A stretch of 23,268 nucleotides of DNA. Origin: Mageeibacillus sp. UBA5439 (GTDB lineage Bacteria > Bacillota > Clostridia > Saccharofermentanales > DTU023). A model generated the notes under the pieces. That model was not told the DNA's origin. It saw only the letters and a program-made list of their open reading frames with translations, and did no database searches. Location: assembly GCA_002427505.1 (NCBI GenBank), contig DIRJ01000048.1:1-23268 (forward strand), read 5' to 3'. The stretch's first letter is position 1. Each line of letters begins with the position of its first letter. Position numbers and translations under genes: made by a program. Below, piece by piece: positions 1 to 7,536 of the stretch.

Positions 1-815
1 AGAGAAAGGTCGCGGCCGATTTTGGTGTTGGGTACAAATGTTGCACCCAGGTCCGCAATCAGCTGAGCTTCCTGAAAAATAATGTCGTTAGGTAAACGAT
101 ACATGGGAATGCCGTAGCGCAGCATACCGCCGAATTCCGGGTTTTCATCATATACAGTGACATCATGGCCCGCGAGCAGGAGGAAGTAGGCAGCTGTAAG
201 TCCGGAGGGACCGCCGCCGACTATTGCCACATGCTTACCGGTCCAGTCTTTTTGCTCAGGGCGGTAAGGGTCGCCGGAATTTAAATCGCGGTCGGCGACA
301 AAGCGCTTGAGATAGTTAATTTCAATGTCATCATCAATTAAAGCACGGCGGCAGGCTATCTGGCAGGGGTGGGGACATATGCGGCCTATGGAGGCCGGCA
401 AAGGCAGATCATTCTTGATCAGTCGCAAAGCTGCGTCATACTCTCCATTGCCGCATAAACCGACGTAACCCTGAATATCCAGATTGTCGGGGCAGGTGAG
501 TGAGCAGGGAGCTTTGCAGTCACCGGTATGGTTGCTGATGAAAAGCTCCAAAGCTGTGGTGCGGGATTCGTTAACCCGCTCTGACCTTGTGTTTATTACC
601 ATCTTGTCTGTAGCCGGTGTGGAACAGGAGCGCACAAGTTTGCGGTTTCCTTCAACTTCAACGACACACATGCCGCAGGAGCCGTAGCTATCCAATTTAT
701 CATCCTGACAGAGACTGGGAATGTAGATATCATGATCACGAGCTATTTGAAAAATTGTCTGACCTTGCTCTGCCTCAATGGTCCGGCCATTTATTGTAAT
801 ACTTATTTTTCCCAT
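1..815 (-). CDS. [2Fe-2S]/GltD-like FAD oxidoreductase, StnC-like (partial, C-terminus beyond window)
   Basis: Seen: 271 codons are open to the left edge, read leftwards from an ATG at 815 that has AAGGAG upstream and overlaps the end of the preceding gene by 13 nt. Residues 1-75 form a plant-type [2Fe-2S] ferredoxin domain with Cys36, Cys47, Cys50 and Cys64. Residues 95-160 carry the GltD/NfnB-type cysteines (C100, C104, C108, then CPHPCQIAC at 147-155). Residues 196-206 hold the FAD-binding VGGGPSGL motif, followed by a typical MLRYGIP segment. Known of the family: GltD-like subunits pass electrons between NAD(P)H and iron-sulfur clusters. Inference: with the NuoE- and NuoF-like genes just upstream, this fits the C subunit of a Stn-type NADH/ferredoxin:NADP transhydrogenase. 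If the missing part carries an H-cluster or molybdopterin domain it would instead be a hydrogenase or formate dehydrogenase subunit. Confidence 0.85.
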   Translation of the reverse strand, partial: MGKISITINGRTIEAEQGQTIFQIARDHDIYIPSLCQDDKLDSYGSCGMCVVEVEGNRKLVRSCSTPATDKMVINTRSERVNESRTTALELFISNHTGDCKAPCSLTCPDNLDIQGYVGLCGNGEYDAALRLIKNDLPLPASIGRICPHPCQIACRRALIDDDIEINYLKRFVADRDLNSGDPYRPEQKDWTGKHVAIVGGGPSGLTAAYFLLLAGHDVTVYDENPEFGGMLRYGIPMYRLPNDIIFQEAQLIADLGATFVPNTKIGRDLS

Positions 816-2563
816 ACATAGGCTCCTTCCAAGAGATCAATCGCGTTGAATTTGCATTTTTGGAAGCAGATACCACATTTCGTACACATATCCTGATCGA
901 TAATATGATTTTCTTTTAATGCTCCCTCAATAGCGCCGACAGGGCAGTTGCGCGCACAGACAGTACAGCCGGTACAGTTATCATTGATATGATAATGAAT
1001 CAAAGGCTGACAAACCTTTGCCGGGCATCTTCCGTCCAGATGTGCTTCGTATTCATCGCGGAAATATTTAATGGTAGTCAGCACAGGATTGGGGGCTGTC
1101 TGACCGAGCCCGCAGAGAGAACCTTCCATTACTTTGGGACAGATTTCTTCCAGCAGTTCAATGTCATCTGCACGACTCTTACCGGCAGTGATGCGTTCTA
1201 ATATTTCCAGAATACGCTTGGTCCCCAGTCTGCAGTATGTGCACTTTCCACAGGATTCTTCACAGGTAAAATTGAGGAAGAAACGTGCCATTTCGACCAT
1301 GCAGGTGCTGTCGTCCATGACGACCATTCCGCCTGAGCCGACGATTGCACCGGTCTTGGTAATGTTTTCGTAGTCAACCGGTGTATCCATCAGCGAAGCG
1401 GGGATACAGCCACCGGAGGGACCGCCCATCTGGACTGCCTTGAATTCGCGGTCATCAATAATGCCTCCGCCGATATCGTAGATGATATCGCGCAGCGGTG
1501 TACCCATGGGGATTTCTACAAGTCCGCCCTTTTTGATCTTGCCGGTCAGAGCGAAAACCTTAGTGCCGGGACTCTTTTCAGTACCGTATTTGGTAAAGGC
1601 TGCAGGACCTTTGGCAATGATATAGGGAACGTTGGCCAGGGTTTCGACGTTATTGATATTAGTAGGTTTCTGGAAATATCCGCGCTCTGCAGGGAAGGGA
1701 GGCTTAAGCCGGGGCATGCCGCGCTCGCCTTCGAGTGATGCAATCAGGGCTGTTTCTTCACCACAAACGAAAGCTCCGGCTCCGGCGCGGATGATCATCT
1801 CAAAGTTGAGACCTTTGATGCCCATAATATTTTTGCCTAAATATCCACGTTCTCTGGCTTGTTCAATGGCTATCTTCAGACGTTTGATGGCGAGTGGGTA
1901 TTCTGCACGTACGTAGATCATGCAGGTCTCGGCACCAATCGCGTAAGCCCCGATCAGCATGCCTTCCAGCAAGGCATGTGGATCTCCTTCGAGAAGGCTG
2001 CGGTCCATAAACGCTCCGGGGTCACCCTCGTCAGCGTTGCAGATCATATATTTGTCTTTTCCTTTGGCATTTCTGGCCGCATTCCATTTGAACCAGGTCG
2101 GGAAGCCGGCACCGCCGCGTCCTCGCAGCCCGGATTCCTTAATCACTGCGATGACATCTTCCGGCGACATTTCTTTTACGCAGCGCTCCAGAGCTGTATA
2201 ACCGCCGCTGGCGATGTAATCGTCAATACTTTCGGGATTGATTACACCACAGTTGCGCAAAACAATACGCACCTGTTTGCCTAAAATACGTTCGTCATCT
2301 TCAGATATCCTAAACTGATCGCAGCCAGCATCATCGAATTTTTCCAGAATAGTATCCAGATCTTTAACCTGAACATGTGTAAAACGATGCAGCTGACCGC
2401 AATCATCATATATATCGACAATAGGTTCCAGATAACACATGCCGACACAGCCGGTAATTTCCAGCACGGTGTCAGGACCAAGGTCTCTGCTTTTCAGTTC
2501 TTGAACCAGACTATCCGCTCCGGCAGCAAGCCCGCAGCTGCCAGCACCAACAACTACTCTCAT
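803..2563 (-). CDS. NuoF/HydB-like NADH-binding diaphorase subunit with C-terminal 2x[4Fe-4S]
   Basis: Seen: 586 aa, ATG at 2563 with AAGGAG six bases upstream. Domains in order: a thioredoxin-like ferredoxin domain (1-85) with Cys10, Cys39 and Cys43; the FMN/NADH-binding NuoF core with RGRGGAGFPTWFKW (147-160) and GAGAFVCGEETALIASLEG (261-279); the [4Fe-4S] site ESCGKCTYC (436-444) plus Cys484; and a bacterial 2x[4Fe-4S] ferredoxin domain (about 525-575) with two CxxCxxCxxxC motifs. Known: this architecture is shared by HydB of electron-bifurcating hydrogenases, NADP-reducing hydrogenases and StnB, where it oxidises or reduces NAD(H) through FMN. Inference: a soluble cytoplasmic complex with the NuoE-like gene upstream and the GltD-like gene downstream. 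The exact enzyme depends on the third, truncated subunit. Confidence 0.93.
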   Translation of the reverse strand: MRVVVGAGSCGLAAGADSLVQELKSRDLGPDTVLEITGCVGMCYLEPIVDIYDDCGQLHRFTHVQVKDLDTILEKFDDAGCDQFRISEDDERILGKQVRIVLRNCGVINPESIDDYIASGGYTALERCVKEMSPEDVIAVIKESGLRGRGGAGFPTWFKWNAARNAKGKDKYMICNADEGDPGAFMDRSLLEGDPHALLEGMLIGAYAIGAETCMIYVRAEYPLAIKRLKIAIEQARERGYLGKNIMGIKGLNFEMIIRAGAGAFVCGEETALIASLEGERGMPRLKPPFPAERGYFQKPTNINNVETLANVPYIIAKGPAAFTKYGTEKSPGTKVFALTGKIKKGGLVEIPMGTPLRDIIYDIGGGIIDDREFKAVQMGGPSGGCIPASLMDTPVDYENITKTGAIVGSGGMVVMDDSTCMVEMARFFLNFTCEESCGKCTYCRLGTKRILEILERITAGKSRADDIELLEEICPKVMEGSLCGLGQTAPNPVLTTIKYFRDEYEAHLDGRCPAKVCQPLIHYHINDNCTGCTVCARNCPVGAIEGALKENHIIDQDMCTKCGICFQKCKFNAIDLLEGAYVWEK

Positions 2564-2641
2564 TGATTACTCCTTATATTCTGTGTCAATGATCTCCGGG
2601 GATCAGAGGGGGTTAATGTTTTTATTGTATAAAAAACAAGA

Positions 2642-3184
2642 CTATGCATCTGCTTCCTTTCGCATCTTACGTAAAATTTTACGGACTGAATCAGGTGTCA
2701 GGCTTGCATATGTTTCTCCATCAACCATCATTACGGGAGCAAGCGAACAGCAACCCAGACAAGCTACCGTCATTAAAGTGAAAACACCATCTTTCGTTGT
2801 TTCGCCGTTCTCAATCTGCAGCTCGTCTTCTACGGCCTGCTGTACACGATCCGCGCCCATAACATGACAGGCGGTTCCCTGACAGAGCATAATAAGATGC
2901 TTGCCGACCGGCTTCATGCGGAATTGAGTATAGAAGGTGGCTACGCCATAGAGTTTGGCTAAGGGCTCCTGTGTTGCTTCAGATATTTTCTCCAGTACTT
3001 CCAGCGGCAGATAACCATATATTTCCTGAGCCTCCTGTAATATGGCTATAGTTCTGCCTTTGTGGCCACTGTTTGCTTTCAGAACCGGATCCAGGAGGCT
3101 GAGATCCATCTGATCAATTCCTACGGTTTCTTGACTTGCTTCCATTTGCGATTTGTTCCCTTCTTTGTATCGTAAAGGCTTCAT
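2642..3184 (-). CDS. NuoE-like thioredoxin-fold [2Fe-2S] subunit
   Basis: Seen: 180 aa with the NuoE/HydC signature: a helical N-terminal half (EAQEIYGYLP, VATFYTQFRM) and [2Fe-2S] ligands Cys101, Cys106 (CQGTAC), Cys142 and Cys146 (ACLGCC). Family proteins are usually about 160 aa. The start is uncertain: the first ATG (3184) lies 11 nt after the phosphofructokinase stop and has only a short AGAGG three bases upstream, while Met14 (ATG at 3145) has AAGGGA about eleven bases upstream and would give 167 aa. Role: a small iron-sulfur partner of the NuoF-like subunit encoded next, separated by 77 nt. Inference: part of a bifurcating oxidoreductase complex. Confidence 0.93.
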   Translation of the reverse strand: MKPLRYKEGNKSQMEASQETVGIDQMDLSLLDPVLKANSGHKGRTIAILQEAQEIYGYLPLEVLEKISEATQEPLAKLYGVATFYTQFRMKPVGKHLIMLCQGTACHVMGADRVQQAVEDELQIENGETTKDGVFTLMTVACLGCCSLAPVMMVDGETYASLTPDSVRKILRKMRKEADA

Positions 3185-3195
3185 TGGCCTCTGTT

Positions 3196-4434
3196 TTACT
3201 TCACGAGCACTCTCTTCAGGTTTGCAAAGAGTGGCAAACCGTCTGCTTCTATACTTTCCGTTTCACCCTGTATCAATGGGAGCGTGTAGTCGATAAATGG
3301 CTGGAGTACAAAATTGCCGGCTTCATTAATCCACTCGTCCGGTACGGTTTTTTCCAGATTGGCGCATTCAGCCAGCGGTACTCTGATCATTTTGATTTCA
3401 TAGGGGGCATTTGAGATGCGTTCAAAACCAAGCATGAAGTCAGAGTAACCTTCCAGAGCAAATTTCAAAGCAGCTTCGCCCGCCTGAAAAGCTTCGCCGA
3501 CATCGACAGGTGATGCCAGGTGCGCAGCGCAGCGCTGCAGGAGTGAGAATTCGATGGCCCGAACCTTGATGTCAAACTTTTCTTTGACAAAAGATGCCAG
3601 AGTAGCGGCAGCTCCACCCAGTTGTTTGTGCCCGAAGGCATCAGTTTTCAAGTGGCTGTCTTCGAACATTTCAGCTATGAATCTGCCGTGCTTGTCATGA
3701 CAGCCTTCGGAGATGCAAACCATGACATCCCCCTTTTGTTCATGTACGGCACGGACATCCCGTTCGAACTGTTCTAAGGAAAAGTGTCTTTCAGGAAGAT
3801 AGATCAGATCCGGACCGGCTCCTTTATGTGAAGCCAGGACGGAAGCTGCGGCCAGCCAGCCGGCGTGACGGCCCATAACCTCAACTATGATAATCTGCGG
3901 GTAATTGTAGACCTGAGAGTCTAATTTTACTTCCATGAAACTGGTGGCCACGTATTTAGCAGCCGAGGCAAAGCCCGGGCAATGATCAGTGCCACAGAGG
4001 TCGTTATCTATGGTCTTGGGAATGCCGACTACTCGACACTCATATTCTGCCTTGTTCAGATACAAACTGATTTTATGACAGGTATCCATGGTGTCATTGC
4101 CGCCGTTATAAAAAAAGTAGCGTATATTGTGCTTTTTAAAAACTTCAAGAATACGCTTATACTCACTTTCGTCCGTGTTCGGATCAGCTAATTTATGACG
4201 ACAGGATCCAAAAGTTGAGGAAGGTGTCTGTGTGAGCAAGTTTAGTTCTTCCAGCTCTTCCTGGCCGATGTCAAAAAGCCTGTCTTTCAGTATCCCTACG
4301 ATTCCATGTTCAGCTGCGTACACCTCTTCAATAAAGGGGCTGGCCAGGGCTGCAGTCAGCAAGCCTGCAGCACTGGAATTTATAACAGCGGTCGGCCCTC
4401 CGGATTGCCCGAAGACAAGATTTCCTTTTAGCAT
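3196..4434 (-). CDS. pfp: Diphosphate-dependent phosphofructokinase (PPi-PFK)
   Basis: Seen: 412 aa, ATG at 4434 with AAAAGGAG upstream. Phosphofructokinase motifs are present: GQSGGPT (9-15), GGND (111-114), PKTIDND (139-145) and MGRHAGW (187-193). Known: an Asp as the last residue of the GGxD motif, together with Lys before TIDND, marks the pyrophosphate-dependent enzymes; ATP-dependent PFKs have GGDG and PGTIDND. The reaction is fructose 6-phosphate + PPi to fructose 1,6-bisphosphate + Pi, reversible, in cytoplasmic glycolysis and gluconeogenesis. Context: first gene of a leftward operon whose other members form a NuoE/NuoF/GltD-like redox complex. A TATAAT at 4490-4485 is a plausible promoter element. 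Phosphate-donor choice is inferred from motifs only. Confidence 0.93.
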   Translation of the reverse strand: MLKGNLVFGQSGGPTAVINSSAAGLLTAALASPFIEEVYAAEHGIVGILKDRLFDIGQEELEELNLLTQTPSSTFGSCRHKLADPNTDESEYKRILEVFKKHNIRYFFYNGGNDTMDTCHKISLYLNKAEYECRVVGIPKTIDNDLCGTDHCPGFASAAKYVATSFMEVKLDSQVYNYPQIIIVEVMGRHAGWLAAASVLASHKGAGPDLIYLPERHFSLEQFERDVRAVHEQKGDVMVCISEGCHDKHGRFIAEMFEDSHLKTDAFGHKQLGGAAATLASFVKEKFDIKVRAIEFSLLQRCAAHLASPVDVGEAFQAGEAALKFALEGYSDFMLGFERISNAPYEIKMIRVPLAECANLEKTVPDEWINEAGNFVLQPFIDYTLPLIQGETESIEADGLPLFANLKRVLVK

Positions 4435-4484
4435 TTACTACTCCTTTTATTTGTATTCAGATACTTCTGAGAATTTCCGTAACT

Positions 4485-4490
4485 ATTATA
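4485..4490 (-). promoter_or_regulatory. Probable -10 element of the pfp operon
   Basis: The minus strand reads TATAAT here, about 50 nt upstream of the pfp start and just after the opp terminator region. No convincing -35 hexamer sits 16-18 nt upstream. The leader would be roughly 45 nt with a good AAAAGGAG ribosome site. Confidence 0.45.
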
Positions 4491-4541
4491 ACGGTTAATG
4501 ACTAAAAACGCGATAATGGCTGAAGAATTCGGAAATACCAA

Positions 4542-4573
4542 CAAAAAGGCCCCCCGGCTGAGCCGGGAGGCCT
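4542..4573 (-). terminator. Rho-independent terminator of the opp operon
   Basis: A GC-rich hairpin with a 12-pair stem containing one mismatch (4547-4558 with 4562-4573) and a 3-nt loop. On the minus strand it is followed directly by TTTTTG. It starts 26 nt after the oppA stop codon, so it closes the leftward opp transcript and insulates pfp. Confidence 0.93.
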
Positions 4574-4598
4574 GTACTTAACAAGCTAAACAGTAGTT

Positions 4599-6458
4599 TT
4601 AGTTGATGGTTGTGTGCATGAAGTATTTGTAGCCCAGCGGGATAGAGAAGAATCCCTCGACGGACTGATCCAGCATGTACAGGTCTGTGTAGTAATAAAT
4701 CGGCGTAACTGCTCCGGTGCTCATGAGCAGGTCTTCAGCGGCGTGCATCAGAGCATAGCGCTGTGCATCGTCTGTTGAAGTCTTGATGGCTGCAATAATG
4801 ACATCATAGGTCTCAGCCCAGGTGCCGCCTTTGACTACGACGTCAAGGCCATATTCAGTCAGATCGATATCATAGGCCGCTATATCAGCGTGATCGCCTT
4901 TACCGAACTGAACATCGTTATTACCGGAACCTGAAGTCCACAGATCCAGCAGAGTGATAGGATCGTTGTAGTCAGCAATCCAGCCGTTACGTGCGACGGT
5001 ATAGTTGCCCTGTTTACGGGTGTTCAGGAAGGTATTCCATTCCTGGTTTTCCATGTTCATAGTGATGCCGACACCCTCCAGGGCGCTTTGCAGATATTCA
5101 CCAATGGCTTTGTGACCTTCACTGGTGTTATAGAGGTAATCCAGAGTCGGGACGTCGGTGAATTTTCCTGATGCCTCGTCGAAAGTATAGTATTTCTTCA
5201 AGATTTCGATGGCTTCGTTGTAGTTGGCATCCATAACTTCTTCTGAAGGATCTGTATTGAAGTAACCCGGATACTCGGAGCTGGGACCGGCATTCATATA
5301 GAATTCAGTTCCGTCAGCTTCGGGGAAGCCCATGGATACGAAGGAAGATGCCGGGACCTGTCCGCCCTGAGCAATCTCTTCAACGATGTAGTTGCGGTCA
5401 TAGAGTAAACTCAGAGCATTGCGAATCTCGGCCTGAGCCTTTTCTGCTTCAACTCCGGTCAGGTCACTGCCTGCGGGCAGGATGTTGGCATTGACGTTCC
5501 AGCACACATAGTAGGTGCCGATCTGACCCTGGATATGGAACTCATCAGGATACTCATCCTTCAAAGTTGCAATCTCATTGGTCGGAACGTCATCAATTAA
5601 CTGCCAGGCACCGCTCTTGAAGTTGGCCAGCATATTATTGGAATCGTCGGACAGATAGAATTCGATAGTATCCATTGTGACAGTATCGGCATCAATGAAG
5701 TCCGGGTTCTTGGTCAGGGTAATCTTGCTGTTGTGTTCCCAGGAACTCATGATATAGGCTCCGTTGGAAACATAAGTAGCAGGATTTGTTGCCCAGGTTT
5801 CATCTGCAACTACGTCTTCGCGGACAGGGAAGTAGGTCGGAAAGGCCAGCAGCTCATTCCAGTAGGGAACAGCATTTGCCAAAGTTACTTCCAGAGTTCT
5901 TTCGTCCAGTGCATGAGCATTGATCTCATCACCGTAGCCGTCTACGACTTCAAACATATACTCGTAGTCTGCGCCGAGATCGGCTGAAGAGGCACGCTTC
6001 CAGGCAAATTCAAAGTCGCTCGCCGTGACCGGCTCACCATCAGACCATTTCATGCCGTCACGCAGGGTGTAAGTATAGGTGACAGTGCCGTCATCATTGG
6101 CAACACCATCAACCAGTTCTTCAGCTGCATCGGCTACGATTGCATAGTTGTCATTTGCATCAAGTGACCATTTAGCCAGACCTGAAAACAGGTGGACAAT
6201 CAAGGTAGCACCGTCAACAGCAGAGTTTAAGGCCGGGTCAATAGTATCAGGTTCTGAAGCCAGGCATACTGCAATTGAAGATCCACCTCCGGGTTCACTG
6301 GGTTCTGTGGGTTCTTCTGTTCCCGGATCTGTTTTTTGGGGTTCTGTCTGGCTGCCGCTCTCCGTTGGTTTGGTTTCCACGGGTTTAGTGGTTCCATTAC
6401 AGGCTACTATTGTCAGCGTCATAGCTAACACGAGTAGCAGTGCTAGAAACTTTTTCAT
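4599..6458 (-). CDS. oppA: Oligopeptide ABC transporter substrate-binding lipoprotein
   Basis: Seen: 619 aa, ATG with AAAGGAAAG upstream. The N-terminus is a lipoprotein signal: Lys-Lys, a hydrophobic stretch, then the lipobox-like IVAC with Cys20 as the predicted lipidated residue. A Thr/Pro/Glu/Ser-rich linker (21-60) follows, then an SBP family 5 domain beginning around SIAVCLASEPDTIDPAL and containing YTYTLRDGMKWSDGEPVTASDF, typical of OppA/DppA. Role: captures peptides outside the membrane and delivers them to OppBC. It is the last gene of the operon, 88 nt after oppF; that gap contains a hairpin that could set its expression separately from the permease genes. The ligand cannot be deduced beyond the peptide class. 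Confidence 0.95.
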   Translation of the reverse strand: MKKFLALLLVLAMTLTIVACNGTTKPVETKPTESGSQTEPQKTDPGTEEPTEPSEPGGGSSIAVCLASEPDTIDPALNSAVDGATLIVHLFSGLAKWSLDANDNYAIVADAAEELVDGVANDDGTVTYTYTLRDGMKWSDGEPVTASDFEFAWKRASSADLGADYEYMFEVVDGYGDEINAHALDERTLEVTLANAVPYWNELLAFPTYFPVREDVVADETWATNPATYVSNGAYIMSSWEHNSKITLTKNPDFIDADTVTMDTIEFYLSDDSNNMLANFKSGAWQLIDDVPTNEIATLKDEYPDEFHIQGQIGTYYVCWNVNANILPAGSDLTGVEAEKAQAEIRNALSLLYDRNYIVEEIAQGGQVPASSFVSMGFPEADGTEFYMNAGPSSEYPGYFNTDPSEEVMDANYNEAIEILKKYYTFDEASGKFTDVPTLDYLYNTSEGHKAIGEYLQSALEGVGITMNMENQEWNTFLNTRKQGNYTVARNGWIADYNDPITLLDLWTSGSGNNDVQFGKGDHADIAAYDIDLTEYGLDVVVKGGTWAETYDVIIAAIKTSTDDAQRYALMHAAEDLLMSTGAVTPIYYYTDLYMLDQSVEGFFSIPLGYKYFMHTTIN

Positions 6459-6500
6459 ATTTTTCTTTCCTTTCTTGAATTTGAGCTTGTAAAAGCTATA

Positions 6501-6542
6501 TTTTCAAAATATGCAGCAGGTTTTTTACAGCATATTTGAAAA
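6501..6542 (-). repeat. Inverted repeat (hairpin) in the oppF-oppA gap
   Basis: Positions 6501-6514 (TTTTCAAAATATGC) pair with 6530-6542 (GCATATTTGAAAA): 13 base pairs with one bulged A and a 15-nt loop. It lies between the oppF stop (6547) and the oppA ribosome site. A smaller hairpin, AGCTT/AAGCT, is at 6484-6497. The stem is AT-rich and has no proper U-tract on the minus strand, so an RNA-processing or stability element is more likely than a terminator. Confidence 0.6.
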
Positions 6543-6546
6543 TGAC

Positions 6547-7536
6547 TTAATTAATTTCGTCTACTCGGTGACAGGCGACGAAATGCCCTGCATGTACTTC
6601 TTCAAACTCCGGGACGGATTCAGCACAGCACTCGATAGCATAAGGGCAGCGTGTGCGGAAACCACAGCCTGAAGGTGTATCCAGAGGACTGGGTATTTCG
6701 CCCTTAAGTACGATGCGCTCATGTGCCCGGGCTATACGTGGATCCGGTACAGGAACAGCTGAGATCAAAGACTTCGAGTAGGGGTGAAGCGGATGGTCAT
6801 ATATTTCCGTGGCAGAAGACATCTCTACCAGTTTGCCCAGATACATCACTGCAATGCGGTCTGAAATATGGCGGACGACGAGCAGGTCGTGGGCAATAAA
6901 AAGATAGGTGAGACCTAAATCTTCCTGCAATTCTTCGAACATATTAATTACTTGCGCCTGAATAGAAACGTCCAGGGCGGAGACGGGTTCGTCACAAACC
7001 ATAAAATCCGGATTCACAGCCAGGGCTCTGGCAATTCCGATTCTCTGCCTCTGACCACCGGAAAATTCGTGCGAATAACGTGCAGCATGCTCGCTATTGA
7101 GTCCGACTTTATCCATCAGATCCAGGATGTGCTCCTTGCGCTCCTTCTTGGATGAGTTCAGCTTGTGGACGTCCAGAGGCTCTCCGATGATATCGGCCAC
7201 TGTCATGCGCGGATTCAGAGAAGAGTAGGGATCCTGAAAGACCATAGTGGCATGTTGGCGGAAATTCGCGATATCCTTGTCATTTTTAATTTCTTTACCT
7301 TTAAAGCAGATTTCCCCCTCTGTCGGTTCATAGAGGTGGAGGACGCTGCGGCCGACTGTTGTCTTGCCGCAACCTGATTCGCCAACCAGTCCCAGCGTTT
7401 CCCCCTCTCTGATATTGAAAGATACGCCATCAACAGCTTTCAGAGCTTTTGAACGAAAAAAACCGGTGTTAATGTCGAAATATTGTTTTAAGTTGTTTAC
7501 TTCCAGTAAATTCTGAGCAGTAAGAATATTATTCAT
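6547..7536 (-). CDS. oppF: Oligopeptide ABC transporter ATP-binding protein OppF/DppF
   Basis: Seen: 329 aa, ATG at 7536 with AGAGG nine bases upstream, overlapping the end of oppD by 8 nt. ABC ATPase motifs: Walker A GESGCGKTT (52-60), Q-loop FQDPYSSLNPR (100-110), signature FSGGQRQR (158-165), Walker B MVCDEP (179-184) and the switch His216. The C-terminal Opp/Dpp extension has cysteines at 291, 297, 303/304 and 322, spaced like the iron-sulfur motif described in DppD-type ATPases. Role: one of two ATPases driving peptide import through OppBC on the cytoplasmic side of the membrane. Confidence 0.95.
   Translation of the reverse strand: MNNILTAQNLLEVNNLKQYFDINTGFFRSKALKAVDGVSFNIREGETLGLVGESGCGKTTVGRSVLHLYEPTEGEICFKGKEIKNDKDIANFRQHATMVFQDPYSSLNPRMTVADIIGEPLDVHKLNSSKKERKEHILDLMDKVGLNSEHAARYSHEFSGGQRQRIGIARALAVNPDFMVCDEPVSALDVSIQAQVINMFEELQEDLGLTYLFIAHDLLVVRHISDRIAVMYLGKLVEMSSATEIYDHPLHPYSKSLISAVPVPDPRIARAHERIVLKGEIPSPLDTPSGCGFRTRCPYAIECCAESVPEFEEVHAGHFVACHRVDEIN

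Noticed and set aside
2590..2605. Near-perfect 16-bp palindrome between the NuoE- and NuoF-like genes
   Set aside because: TGATCTCCGGGGATCA has one mismatched pair, no loop and no T-run; too short to claim as a regulatory hairpin.
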